From assembly GCF_030160075.1 (NCBI RefSeq), contig NZ_BSNQ01000003.1, forward strand, positions 800,625 to 864,624: a stretch of DNA of 64,000 nucleotides, read 5' to 3'. Made by a program: the position numbers and the translations under genes. A model generated the notes under the pieces. The model made no database searches and was not told the origin of the DNA. It saw only the letters and a program-made list of their open reading frames with translations. The stretch comes from Dyella lipolytica (GTDB lineage Bacteria > Pseudomonadota > Gammaproteobacteria > Xanthomonadales > Rhodanobacteraceae). This document shows positions 17,107-26,020 of the stretch, one piece after another (the first letter of the stretch is position 1; each line of letters starts with the position of its first letter).

Positions 17107-17691
17107 ATGCAAATGAATCGTCGGATGCTTTTCCGGCTCCTTGTGACTGCTTTCCTGATGGGAACGACAGTTGCCACAGCTACCGCCATGGCGGGGTCGA
17201 TGGATTCACACGACAGCGTGATGGTGGGTGGCGCTGCTATGTATCCGTCCCGCAACATCATCCAGAACGCCGTAAACTCGAAAGATCACACCACCCTGGT
17301 AGCTGCCGTCAAAGCGGCCGGTTTGGTCGACACGTTGTCCGGTCCTGGCCCATTTACGGTCTTTGCGCCGACCAATGAGGCCTTCGCAGCGTTACCCGCA
17401 GGTACAGTCGACACCCTGCTTAAGCCCGAAAACAAAGCTACACTCATCAAAATTCTCACGTATCACGTGGTTCCCGGACGTCTGAGCGCAGAAGATCTGG
17501 CCGCCAAGGTTGCCGCGGCCGGCGGCAAAGCCGAGCTCAAGACGGTGGAAGGTGAGTCGATTACGGTCAGTAAAGACGGAGACCAATGGGCTATTACTGA
17601 TGCGAAGGGCAATACAGCACACGTCACGATCGGAAACGTGTTTCAGTCCAACGGTGTCATTCACGTGATTGACAAGGTATTGATGCCTTGA
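17107..17691 (+). CDS. Secreted fasciclin (FAS1) domain protein
   Basis: ATG 17107 has AAGGAG about 8 nt upstream; the frame extends back to 16993 without support. Residues 1-30 form a signal peptide (LLVTAFLMGTTVATATAMA). One FAS1 domain follows: H1 box GPGPFTVFAPTNEAFAALP and H2-like TYHVVPGRLSAEDL, ending NGVIHVIDKVLMP, so the domain is complete. FAS1 proteins act in adhesion or as small extracytoplasmic binding proteins. It is preceded by a predicted ECF promoter and followed by a strong terminator and then a SigK-type sigma gene. Confidence 0.92.
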   Translation: MQMNRRMLFRLLVTAFLMGTTVATATAMAGSMDSHDSVMVGGAAMYPSRNIIQNAVNSKDHTTLVAAVKAAGLVDTLSGPGPFTVFAPTNEAFAALPAGTVDTLLKPENKATLIKILTYHVVPGRLSAEDLAAKVAAAGGKAELKTVEGESITVSKDGDQWAITDAKGNTAHVTIGNVFQSNGVIHVIDKVLMP

Positions 17692-17744
17692 GTGTGTCGA
17701 TCCTGCGCGCGAGCCTCCCCTCGGCGCAGTGCAGGCCTCACTCT

Positions 17745-17774
17745 ACCGCCCCTGTTAAACGGGGCGGCTTTTTA
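17745..17774 (+). terminator. Rho-independent terminator after fasciclin gene
   Basis: CCGCCCC, loop TGTTAAAC, GGGGCGG, then CTTTTT: a GC-rich stem with a T-tract, 54 bp past the stop. It separates the fasciclin transcript from the sigma-factor operon. Confidence 0.88.
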
Positions 17775-17947
17775 TGCTCATAAACCCGTGAAAATCTCTC
17801 GATCGCCCTGCCGAACGGGCAGAGAATTGGACTTGTCATGCTCTCTCGCAAGCAGCATGCTCGGTCGCATGAGCGACGCCCGATGTCACGCGATGTGGTG
17901 ACGTTGCTGCAGATGATGAGTCGAGCCGGACCTTCCAAGGAATACAC

Positions 17948-18508
17948 ATGATCCAGGGCAACGACGAACGTGAACACTTGACGCGACTGCTGACTCAGGC
18001 CGGTAACGGTGATCAGCAAGCCTTTGCACAGGTATATCAAATCACCTCGTCGACCCTGTTCGGTATGTGCCTGCGCATGCTGCGGGATCGCAGCGACGCG
18101 GAAGAAGTACTTCAAGAGATCTACACGACGGTGTGGCTTCGCGCGAAAAGCTTTGACGCTAAGCGGGCCAGTGCATTTACATGGCTCGCTGCCTTGACGC
18201 GCAACAAGGCTATCGATCGGCTTCGGCAGCATCGCGAGAGCCTACTAGAGGATCCAGTCGATTTAGATCAGGTGATCGACGAACAACAACCTACGCCTGC
18301 CGGGAATGCGCAGCGTAGCCAGGACTATCAGCGCCTACAGCGATGCTTGGAAATGTTGGAGGCTAAACAGCGACACGCGGTGCGTGAAGCCTTTTTCTCG
18401 GGAGCTACGTATAACGAACTGGCAGCACGCTGCAAGGTTCCGCTTGGAACCATGAAAAGTTGGATCCGCCGCAGTTTGCTGCAACTTCGCACGTGCTTGG
18501 AATCATGA
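17948..18508 (+). CDS. sigK: ECF sigma factor, SigK-like
   Basis: A 186-residue sigma-70 family protein with regions 2 (LFGMCLRMLRDRSDAEEVLQEIY ... FTWLAALTRNKAIDRLR) and 4 (CLEMLEAKQRHAVREAFFSGATYNELA ... LGTMKSWIRRSLLQLR) and no region 3, the ECF layout. Its stop overlaps the start of the anti-sigma gene by 4 nt (ATGA at 18505-18508), so the two are coupled. In mycobacteria SigK with RskA controls FAS1-domain antigens MPT70/MPT83; here a FAS1 gene lies directly upstream. Which promoters it reads is not shown. No TGCATCC/CGTA site was found in front of it. Confidence 0.88.
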   Translation: MIQGNDEREHLTRLLTQAGNGDQQAFAQVYQITSSTLFGMCLRMLRDRSDAEEVLQEIYTTVWLRAKSFDAKRASAFTWLAALTRNKAIDRLRQHRESLLEDPVDLDQVIDEQQPTPAGNAQRSQDYQRLQRCLEMLEAKQRHAVREAFFSGATYNELAARCKVPLGTMKSWIRRSLLQLRTCLES

Positions 18509-19308
18509 ATACGCCTCTCCACGACGACAACGCAAACCTTCGTTACGCCGAGTACGTGCTGGGCGTGCTGGATGCGGACGCACGAGCCGCGGTAGCGCGT
18601 GACGTGCGCACGAACGAGCAGGCCGCCACGGCTGTAGCGCTGTGGGAAAGCCGCCTGTTGCCGCTTAGCGAAGACGTAGCGCCAAGCGATCCGCCGCCCT
18701 ATGTATGGGCGCGCATCCGACATGCGCTTCAACTCGACGTGTCGACGCGGAGGACAGACCCCGTTGCGCGTCCGCGCCTCTGGAACAACCTTCGCTTCTG
18801 GCAGGGGTTGGGGCTCGGCGCTGGCGTGCTGGCTGCGGGCTGTCTGGTGTTACTGCTGACACCCGCGCGTCACGCACCATTGCCGATACGGCCCGCCATT
18901 CCCTACATGGCCTCGACCATAGTTCAGAGCGATGGCCATGTTGGTTGGACCGCCACCATGGATATCCAACAAGCACGCATCGTCGTGGTACCTGTCACAC
19001 CGCAAGGCCTCACTCTGGGGCGTGCGCCCGAGCTGTGGTTAATTCCCGAAGGTAAAAAGCCGATTGCCGTCGGGATGATCGATAGTCATAACCCAACAAC
19101 CCTTACGTTGGACCGTGCACAACTTGCACATGTGGGTCCCACGGCTGTCTTGGCGGTGTCGGTGGAGCCGGTAGGGGGATCACCGACCGGTCAACCCACA
19201 GGACCCGTCATTGCCAAAGGCGCGATCGGTGCCGCACCTGAGAATGGCAGTTCCGTCAAGAGCGTCACATTGCGGTTCACACCCAGCCATGGGCGACGGA
19301 TAGTTTGA
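18505..19308 (+). CDS. rskA: RskA-family membrane anti-sigma factor
   Basis: About 267 residues: an N-terminal anti-sigma domain (YAEYVLGVLDADARAAV ... VALWESRLLPLSE), one membrane helix near residues 95-115 (GLGLGAGVLAAGCLVLLL), and a periplasmic RskA domain ending with a C-terminal LRF strand. The N-terminal part lacks a CxxC zinc motif. RskA proteins hold SigK at the membrane and release it after regulated proteolysis. The ATG at 18505 is inside the sigK stop, and the frame's earlier start at 18460 is not needed. Confidence 0.88.
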   Translation: MNTPLHDDNANLRYAEYVLGVLDADARAAVARDVRTNEQAATAVALWESRLLPLSEDVAPSDPPPYVWARIRHALQLDVSTRRTDPVARPRLWNNLRFWQGLGLGAGVLAAGCLVLLLTPARHAPLPIRPAIPYMASTIVQSDGHVGWTATMDIQQARIVVVPVTPQGLTLGRAPELWLIPEGKKPIAVGMIDSHNPTTLTLDRAQLAHVGPTAVLAVSVEPVGGSPTGQPTGPVIAKGAIGAAPENGSSVKSVTLRFTPSHGRRIV

Positions 19309-19804
19309 AGGGATGCAGACGTCACCGATTTCACTAATCCCGTGCGCGTACAATTCGCCAGACATGGCCGCTCTGAAAGCTGCCGATGCATAGCTGCAAT
19401 AGTTGCTGTCGATAGACACTACGACTGCACATGCGTCCAATGGTATGAACACATGTGCAAGCTCGTCACCGTCGATTCCTTGGTATATGCATTGCGCGTG
19501 CGAGCAGCGGACTGAAACGTGCGCCCAGAATCGACCCATCCATCACAATGAGTGGGTAGCGAATGTCAGCAACAGTATTGATCACTAGAGTGAGCGCATC
19601 GTTGTGTTTGCATGACTCACTTTTTCATTGCACGGCGGACTCGATAACATTTCAATCCCTTGTGTTATTTCGGTCTACCTCAAGGCTTGATCCGTTGATA
19701 CAGCGCAGTATGGGCCGGAAGGCTACTTTGTATCCGGGCATGGGTTTTCGCAAACTTATCAAAGTGACTGATCTGAGTTCGTGAGGAGCACTCTCTTAAC
19801 GAAA
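19309..19804. other. Gene-free convergent gap
   Basis: Lies between the ends of rskA and the hupE-like gene. Only short unconvincing ORFs are present. A weak hairpin (AGTGAG at 19589-19594, CTCACT at 19616-19621) is followed by a run of T and may terminate rightward transcription. Confidence 0.5.
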
Positions 19805-21064
19805 TCAACTGGGAACGATCGCACTGAATCCGGGAATGAGCACGTCAAAGGCCCGCTGGACGAACCAGCCGATCGCCAAAGCCACGATCAACAACGATCC
19901 GCATCGAAACATCAGCCGTTGGTAGAGCCATGTCGTGCGCAGCAGGTAGGCCAAAGGCAGGAAAGCGAGCACGATGGCTTCCTGACCGACCTCCACCCCG
20001 ACGCTGAACCCGCCGAGTGACGCGGCCATGGCGCCGGCGGGCAGTTGCAGGCCAGAGAGCGCGCTGGCAAAACCTAACCCGTGGATGAAACCGAAGGCAA
20101 AGGCGATCAGCCAGACACGCTTGTTCACGAGGGGATAGAGGTTGTTGAGCGCCGCGACCATCACCGAGAGCGCGATACCGGACTCGACCAGACGACTGGG
20201 CACATGCACGATGCCCAATACCGCGAGCGATAACGTCACCGAGTGCGACAAACTGAAGGCGGAGACCACCTTGATGACGTCGAGACATGGCGGCCAAAAC
20301 CGAGTCGCTGCCTCCCAACGATAACGGGGGCGTGGAGTCATCGCGGCCATGAGCGCACCCGTGGTCTCGGTCAACAAGGCACCTTTTCGCCAGGGCGAAT
20401 GATCTGAGAACGCGCGACGCCGGACCAGTACAGCCGGCAACAACAGGGAGAGCAGAAACAGGATGTGGTCGACACCCGTCCAAATGTGCCAGATGCCGTC
20501 GGTTACAAAACTCTTGAATTCTCCCCAGCGATCCGGCACACGCAGATTCAAGCTGGCCGAGGGGTTACTTGGTCCCAGTACCGCCCCCGCAATTTTTTCA
20601 CCAGCATGAATCGTCACGATGCCGCGGTGGTACGGATCCAGGTCATACATCAACTGATAGACGACCGTTAACGTGCTTGGGATGTTCTTATCGCAAACCG
20701 CATCGAACAGAATGACGCCATAGGTACCATCGGTATGGTCGTCGATCATCTGTCCCGTCGGCTGCAAGGCGCAAGTGAGGCCATCGCCCTTGATCGTCAG
20801 TCGGGACAGGGCATAGCTCTCAATGGCCGCACGGTGCGACTGCACCTCACCCCACGTGATAGCACCGTCATGGTTGGTATCGATTCCAATTGCAAAATCG
20901 AGATCGCGCAACGCAATGTCCCATTGGGCATGCATGATGTGGTCGTTGCGTGGATCGATCTGCAAGGTTAGGTAGGCATCGCTCTCCTTGTGTGCGAATG
21001 CATTCAATGACACCACGCCCATGATCAAGCCAAACAAAGAGATCAACAGGCGGCGCGCGCTCAT
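19805..21064 (-). CDS. HupE/UreJ-family membrane protein with EF-hand-like loop
   Basis: 419 residues with a signal peptide and a periplasmic N-terminal domain that holds a calcium-type loop DTNHDGAITWGE (residues about 62-73). The membrane part then has the family motif GIWHIWTGVDHILFLLSLLLP and SLSHSVTLSLAVLG, LNNLYPLV, GFIHGLGFASAL. HupE/UreJ proteins are thought to move nickel or other metals, but this long N-terminally extended branch is uncharacterised. Its start overlaps the TPR gene stop by 4 nt. It is the last gene of a three-gene operon. Confidence 0.85.
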   Translation of the reverse strand: MSARRLLISLFGLIMGVVSLNAFAHKESDAYLTLQIDPRNDHIMHAQWDIALRDLDFAIGIDTNHDGAITWGEVQSHRAAIESYALSRLTIKGDGLTCALQPTGQMIDDHTDGTYGVILFDAVCDKNIPSTLTVVYQLMYDLDPYHRGIVTIHAGEKIAGAVLGPSNPSASLNLRVPDRWGEFKSFVTDGIWHIWTGVDHILFLLSLLLPAVLVRRRAFSDHSPWRKGALLTETTGALMAAMTPRPRYRWEAATRFWPPCLDVIKVVSAFSLSHSVTLSLAVLGIVHVPSRLVESGIALSVMVAALNNLYPLVNKRVWLIAFAFGFIHGLGFASALSGLQLPAGAMAASLGGFSVGVEVGQEAIVLAFLPLAYLLRTTWLYQRLMFRCGSLLIVALAIGWFVQRAFDVLIPGFSAIVPS

Positions 21065-22362
21065 GGGCCACGACCCAAAGCGTTGGATTGTGCCGAATTC
21101 GTTGGCGAAGACTGCAGCTGTGCAACCAACGGATTGATCGTGACATCGTCCAGGTGCGTGCGGGCGACGAAGTCGAGCACCGGTGTGGCAGCGGCTCGGT
21201 CATGGTTGGCCAACGCGGCTTCGAGATAAACCCGTACGTCTTTCGGAGATCGCTGCACTTGCCAATTTTGTTTCGCTAGATCGAGCGCCGCTTTTGGATG
21301 GTGCAATACATGCAAGGTGTAACTGGATCGCTCGCGCATAAAAACTTCATCGCCGCGTTGGTCCATGGATTGGAAACGTGCGTTCATTTCCGTAATGTCC
21401 TCTTCAGCCTGCGGTGTCCCCAATGCATGTTCCGCCGTTACCCGTATCAGAAAGGACGTGTCCGACTGCGTATCGTCACCGACCAGAGCGATCGCATCCT
21501 GCGCACGCCCCTGGTCCAGCAGGAACTCGCCGTAGTCGGCCAGCAGGAAGTTATCGCCGGGTGTCCATTGCAAGGCCTGCTTGAAATGCGCGTCGGCGAT
21601 ATCTGGTTTGCCCATGCGTGCAGCCATGTCGGCCATGAGCCCTTCCACCCAGGCCCTAATCACTGGCGGCGCCTTGGGGCCGGGATCCTCTACGAAAGAG
21701 AGCAGCGCGTAGGCTTGAACGGTGTGTCCGGTAAGTGTGCGCAGCGCAGCGGTGCACAGGATCCCCATGAAATCGCTGCTGGCATTGGCGAGATGAACAC
21801 AGGCGTCGTTTGCTATCGCATCCTCGCCTTGGACCATCGCTACCGTGGCCAGCGTTAGCCACGCCTGGGCATTGTTGGGATCGCGCTTGAGGATCTGCGT
21901 TAGCTCGTTGCGTGATGCCTGAAAGGCATGTCGGCTTTGCTGGATCGTAGCGTGTACCAGCAGCACCGAAATGGGCGGGGTGGGTTGTTGCATGTACGGT
22001 GTGATAACCGCCATGGCGCGACCTAAAAATCGGGCATCGCCTGTTGACCGTCCGTAATCGATATAGGCCTGCGCAAGCGCGACGGCCTTCGTGACGTCGT
22101 TCGGGTGTCGCTGCAGATCCGCACGCAACTGATTGAATTGGCGGACGCGGGGATCGGTAGTGGGTGGTACGAGCTGAAGTACAACGGTCGTATTGACCGG
22201 CAGGTAGGGCGTCGTGTGATTTGCATAGACGGCGCAGCTCAATAGAAGTGCGATCCCACAAGAGAAAAAACGCCGTGCACCATAACCGGTATACGAGTGG
22301 TGCACGGCGCCAGAACCGTCTCCGTGTTCGAGGCTCATGCGGGAGATGCGAAGACGGTTCAT
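21061..22362 (-). CDS. TPR-rich exported protein
   Basis: About 433 residues. A hydrophobic stretch (FFSCGIALLLSCAVYA, residues about 32-47) acts as signal or anchor; the real start may be ATG 22338 or later. Helical repeats typical of tetratricopeptide repeats follow (for example LTQILKRDPNNAQAWLTLA and FKQALQWTPGDNFLLADYG), suited to binding a partner protein in the periplasm. It sits 9 nt after the DUF4331 stop and overlaps the hupE-like start by 4 nt. A scaffold or assembly role for its neighbours is inferred. Confidence 0.75.
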   Translation of the reverse strand: MNRLRISRMSLEHGDGSGAVHHSYTGYGARRFFSCGIALLLSCAVYANHTTPYLPVNTTVVLQLVPPTTDPRVRQFNQLRADLQRHPNDVTKAVALAQAYIDYGRSTGDARFLGRAMAVITPYMQQPTPPISVLLVHATIQQSRHAFQASRNELTQILKRDPNNAQAWLTLATVAMVQGEDAIANDACVHLANASSDFMGILCTAALRTLTGHTVQAYALLSFVEDPGPKAPPVIRAWVEGLMADMAARMGKPDIADAHFKQALQWTPGDNFLLADYGEFLLDQGRAQDAIALVGDDTQSDTSFLIRVTAEHALGTPQAEEDITEMNARFQSMDQRGDEVFMRERSSYTLHVLHHPKAALDLAKQNWQVQRSPKDVRVYLEAALANHDRAAATPVLDFVARTHLDDVTINPLVAQLQSSPTNSAQSNALGRGP

Positions 22363-22371
22363 GGCCAGAAC

Positions 22372-23895
22372 TCAGTTGGCGGCCACGCCATTTACGCCGT
22401 TAGGCGAACCCGGAAGCGGCGTCATCAGGTAAGGAAATTGAGGGAGGTAAGTGTCGGCCGGGTATTCGTCTCCCATCAGCTTTTCGGTGGCGACGGTGGG
22501 TCCCGGTGAGCGCGCGCCGTCGGTAAACGGAGCCCCGCTATTGGGGTCCTTGGTCTCATCACCACACACCCCGATCGAAGGACCGCATAAAGCACCTTCC
22601 TCCACACGCAGCGCGATATCGACCACATCATCGTAAGGACGGCGACCGTTGGGGAATCCGGCCAAATCACCGCCAAGCACGCCCAGATCGTTTTGCTTGG
22701 CCGGCGGGGTCGGCGGGGTGCTTGTATTCAGGCGTAGTTCTTCTGAAGGCGTGACATGCGCAGGCTGATTGAGGCCGGGTACACCGGTCAGGAATACCGT
22801 GATCAGGTCGTAACGCGGAGTATGTGGAACCGCCGCGCCAAACAGCGCGTTAACCAGCACGGGTAGCGTGGGATTCGTAACATATTTCAGGAACTGAGCG
22901 TCGTTGTGCGGGTGACTACCGTTGAACTTATCCTTGTCGGGCAAGCCGATCACCAGCTCGTTGACCAAAGGTTGCCCCAGTCGTGACACCTGCACATAGT
23001 CTTTCGACCACTCGTTAGACGCGTTGGCCAATGAGTCATCGTGGTCGGGATCAATCTCGCGATGCCGCGGGATGCTGGCTGTCGTCCAGGCGCCGATGAC
23101 GGGACTCCCTTGGCTATCTCGTAGACAGGCCGCCGGTATTTCGAGTGCGAGGGTATCGACGTTCTTATCCGTCAGCGCATTGTGAGTGGATTCGCGCGAT
23201 CCCAATGGATTGAGGTTGACCAAGTCGAAGATTTCACCCAAATCGGCGACAAAACCATCCTTGCGTTGTCCGGCGAATACCCGTCCATGTCCCGAGCATC
23301 CAGGAATGACCACGTCATACACGTAGTTATTAGCGTAGTTGGCATAGTCGTTGATCGACTTGAAGCCGATGTTGTCGACCGGTTTGGTGAAAACGGGGGA
23401 ACCGCCCATGCTGCTAACGAGTGGCCGGCCTCTCGCGGTTTCGGGATTGCCATCAATGAGCTCGACCGTATACGTTTCAATGCGATTGAGTGCATTTTGA
23501 TTAGTGCTGGAAATTCCACCGATGTTGAGTAACGGCACCGCAATTGGTTGGCCGTTAGCCCCGGTCGGAACCGCAAGATTTTTGTAGGTATTTGTGAAGC
23601 GGAACCGGAAGGTTAGATCTGATCGAGCATGTCCCGCGTTGTCGATATGAATGTCGTAGTACGCATTCGGGTCAAGTGCGTAAAAATTGGGGCCGCCACC
23701 GGGGGTTTGTAAGGGGTTGTAGTTGGCGAGGAAGGTGACGTATCCCTGACGTCCGGTCTCGTAACTCATGAACATGTAGAAGTCGCTTCCGTCGACTTGG
23801 GGCATCGTGCTAATGAAGGGTGCTTCACGATGGCTCGAGGCGATCGCTAACACCGGCACTAGGGTAAGAGCCAGAAAAAGTGGTTTGAGTTTCAT
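22372..23895 (-). CDS. DUF4331 secreted protein
   Basis: 507 residues, starting with a signal peptide (LFLALTLVPVLAIA) and the hallmark mature N-terminus SSHREAP. The pattern GSDFYMFMSYE, then beta-rich sequence with NPLQTPGGGPNFY and conserved Asp/His positions, fits DUF4331 along its full length. No biochemical function is established for the family. It is the first gene of the DUF4331-TPR-HupE operon, a grouping seen in other proteobacteria. A predicted ECF promoter lies about 225 bp upstream, giving a long leader. Confidence 0.9.
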   Translation of the reverse strand: MKLKPLFLALTLVPVLAIASSHREAPFISTMPQVDGSDFYMFMSYETGRQGYVTFLANYNPLQTPGGGPNFYALDPNAYYDIHIDNAGHARSDLTFRFRFTNTYKNLAVPTGANGQPIAVPLLNIGGISSTNQNALNRIETYTVELIDGNPETARGRPLVSSMGGSPVFTKPVDNIGFKSINDYANYANNYVYDVVIPGCSGHGRVFAGQRKDGFVADLGEIFDLVNLNPLGSRESTHNALTDKNVDTLALEIPAACLRDSQGSPVIGAWTTASIPRHREIDPDHDDSLANASNEWSKDYVQVSRLGQPLVNELVIGLPDKDKFNGSHPHNDAQFLKYVTNPTLPVLVNALFGAAVPHTPRYDLITVFLTGVPGLNQPAHVTPSEELRLNTSTPPTPPAKQNDLGVLGGDLAGFPNGRRPYDDVVDIALRVEEGALCGPSIGVCGDETKDPNSGAPFTDGARSPGPTVATEKLMGDEYPADTYLPQFPYLMTPLPGSPNGVNGVAAN

Positions 23896-24127
23896 AGGTC
23901 ATCTCGTCACGCGTAAGTGATCAATTTCCGCTGAAGTCCTTCGGGCTTGACGCAAAGTGACTTCGCACGGCTCCGTCGTACGGATCCCGCTCCCGAGTTC
24001 GACTTTCGACGTGAAATAAGGTGGTTGCCTACGCAAGCGCACCTATCGGGACGCTCTCACGCGCATGACGAGTACGCTTCTTCACCATCGCCCCTGACCA
24101 GCCTCGCTTCCTTGCAAGATACAAAGA

Positions 24128-24156
24128 GATACGAGTGTCAGGGCGATGCGGATGCA
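24128..24156 (-). promoter_or_regulatory. Predicted ECF promoter, DUF4331 operon
   Basis: Read on the minus strand: TGCATCC (24156-24150), 16-bp spacer, CGTATC (24133-24128). It points at the DUF4331 operon. The leader to ATG 23895 would be about 225 nt and holds only a 19-codon ORF. Confidence 0.65.
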
Positions 24157-24472
24157 CCACGCAGCAAATGTCATGTAAGCACGTGATTGTCGCGTGCCTT
24201 TAACGTAAAAATTACGCTTGCTCTTACGTCTTTCTTAAGTGAGTTGAAATCCTGCGACGCTTGAAGATAAGCCCCAGCCGCTTATCGAAATATCGCTAGC
24301 GATTAGCATCTTGCATGCCGACAGCAGGATGATGTTTGTTCATGACACATGGGTTCAGCCAATTCGCGTGCAACGCCAACATCATCCATCGGATGGGGCG
24401 CCACTCAAGGCTATAAAACGTTCAACGATCAAGCCGAAGCGTGTTGAATAGTTGTTCTCACGCCATAACACT
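24157..24472. other. Gene-free stretch between GST and ECF promoter
   Basis: AT-richer than the flanks. Nothing supported beyond the adjacent promoter. This is the 3' side of the GST gene. Confidence 0.45.
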
Positions 24473-25144
24473 TTAACGTAAGAGATCGTAGGGACCGCCG
24501 CGTTCCAGCGCACGCTGATAAGCGGGTCGCTGTTGGATGCGCGTGATGAAAGTGGCCACGTGAGGAAATAGTTCGCCCACACCGCCGCGTGCCAAAGCAG
24601 CCTCCAGAGGGAAGCTCATCTGAATGTCTGCAGCACTGAAAGCGTCGCCGACAAACCATCCGGTGGTGGCAAGCGCTTTATCCATGTAAGACAGATGCAG
24701 TTGAAGCTGAGGGTCGATGAAGCTTGATTGGAGTTTTGCGGAGATCTTGCGCGCAACAAATTTGGCAAAGAAGGGGGTGGGGGCCGTCGCGATGCGTGTG
24801 GCGATCAGCTTCAGTAGTAGGGGTGGCATCGCCGAACCCTCTGCGTAGTGTAGCCAGTACGTATAACGAAGGCGTTCGGGGGTATGCGTGGGTGGTGCCA
24901 GACGGTTATCGCCGTAGCGCTCAATGAGGTATTCAATAATGGCACCAGATTCTGCAAGTATCCGCCCATCGTCTACAACGACCGGCGACTTACCCAATGC
25001 ATGAATACTACGTAGTTCAGGCGGCGCAAGCATCGTTCTTGGGTCGCGCTGATAATGACAAATTTCGTAGGGTACACCGAGTTCTTCAAGCAGCCAGAGC
25101 ACGCGTTGCGAACGGGAGTTGTTCAAGTGATGAACGGTAAGCAT
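24473..25144 (-). CDS. Glutathione S-transferase family protein
   Basis: 223 residues. The N-terminal thioredoxin-like domain has VHHLNNSRSQRVLWLLEEL, with a Ser at the usual catalytic turn, and the glutathione-binding signature GKSPVVVDDGRILAESGAIIEYL. The C-terminal all-helical domain ends with FPHVATFITRIQQRPAYQRAL. The start is ATG 25144; the frame extends to 25195 without support. It lies about 280 bp downstream of the lipid operon on the same strand, so it may be co-regulated but probably has its own promoter. Substrate unknown. Confidence 0.9.
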   Translation of the reverse strand: MLTVHHLNNSRSQRVLWLLEELGVPYEICHYQRDPRTMLAPPELRSIHALGKSPVVVDDGRILAESGAIIEYLIERYGDNRLAPPTHTPERLRYTYWLHYAEGSAMPPLLLKLIATRIATAPTPFFAKFVARKISAKLQSSFIDPQLQLHLSYMDKALATTGWFVGDAFSAADIQMSFPLEAALARGGVGELFPHVATFITRIQQRPAYQRALERGGPYDLLR

Positions 25145-25424
25145 AAAGTTAACCCGTCTGAGGAAGTCATTCGGTTGCCGGGAGGCCCATGTCAAGGGCG
25201 GTTACCGGGAAAATCAAATCCAATCACGCTGATCGATTCGACATGGACGAAGACATAGGCCAACCAGAATTCAGCATGTTCTGACTTGCTAAAAAATCAT
25301 GGCTCATGATGGAGTCACCTCGGTTTACGCGATGACGACCCACGCACGGCTAACACCCGCTCATTACATGCGCGCCAGAGGAGCAACCTGTCTATCGATA
25401 GCTTGGCGGTGAAGCGTCCGCATC
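25145..25424. other. Gap between lipocalin and GST genes
   Basis: No gene and no copy of the TGCATCC/CGTA promoter seen here. A short dyad ATCATGGCTCATGAT occurs near 25297-25311. Confidence 0.4.
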
Positions 25425-25991
25425 TTATTTAACTCCTACCGGGTCGTCACTACCGTTTGACCACTGCTGCGGTACATTTCGAATTTTCGAAATGTCGTAC
25501 CCCAATGCTTTCACTTTGTTGATGAGTATCACGTAGTCGTGAGGGGAAACATTAGGCGTGCGTGCCATGATCCACGTGTAATCGCGGGCATCGCGCGCGA
25601 CGATAGTCTCGCTGTAGTCCTGGCTTAAGTACGCCACGATGTATTGGGCCCGCAACGGCCAGAATAACTGCACGCCCCATACCGCGTTACCTGTATTGGC
25701 TTTGACGATGCCAAGCGAGTGGATCTTTTTTTCGGGAGCGCTAAAGCTGCCGTTATTGAAGCGGAACGCGGTGTAGACGTTGCCGTCGGACTGCAGCGTA
25801 TACGTTTCCACTGCGTTGTAGGCATTCTTTTCGAAACGCGTTGGAATCGTCGCAATCACGTACCACGAACCCATGAAGCGGGTGAGATCCACGTGGCTGA
25901 CTGGCTGGATCGGTGGGAGATCGCTTGCGCAGCCATTCATCGAAGCCAGCATGAATCCGCAGGAGGCAAGCAGTGTCTTAGACATTCGCAT
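25425..25991 (-). CDS. Lipocalin (Blc-like), end of lipid operon
   Basis: 188 residues. N-terminal signal peptide with a probable lipobox (SMNGC). Lipocalin signature FMGSWYVIATIPTRFEKN, then strands matching YTAFRFNN and WIMARTPNVS, the family's C-terminal motif. Blc-type lipocalins bind fatty acids or lysolipids at the outer membrane. ATG 25991 has GAGGAAT about 8 nt upstream; the longer frame to 26279 runs into the methyltransferase gene. It lies 29 nt after that gene and is probably the last gene of the operon, fitting a role in handling modified lipids. Confidence 0.88.
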   Translation of the reverse strand: MRMSKTLLASCGFMLASMNGCASDLPPIQPVSHVDLTRFMGSWYVIATIPTRFEKNAYNAVETYTLQSDGNVYTAFRFNNGSFSAPEKKIHSLGIVKANTGNAVWGVQLFWPLRAQYIVAYLSQDYSETIVARDARDYTWIMARTPNVSPHDYVILINKVKALGYDISKIRNVPQQWSNGSDDPVGVK

Positions 25992-26020
25992 AATGAGATT
26001 CCTCAACGTAACGGAAAACC

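Noticed and set aside
19306-19330. TGCATCC on the minus strand after rskA
   Set aside because: It points back into rskA and has no CGTA at 16 bp.
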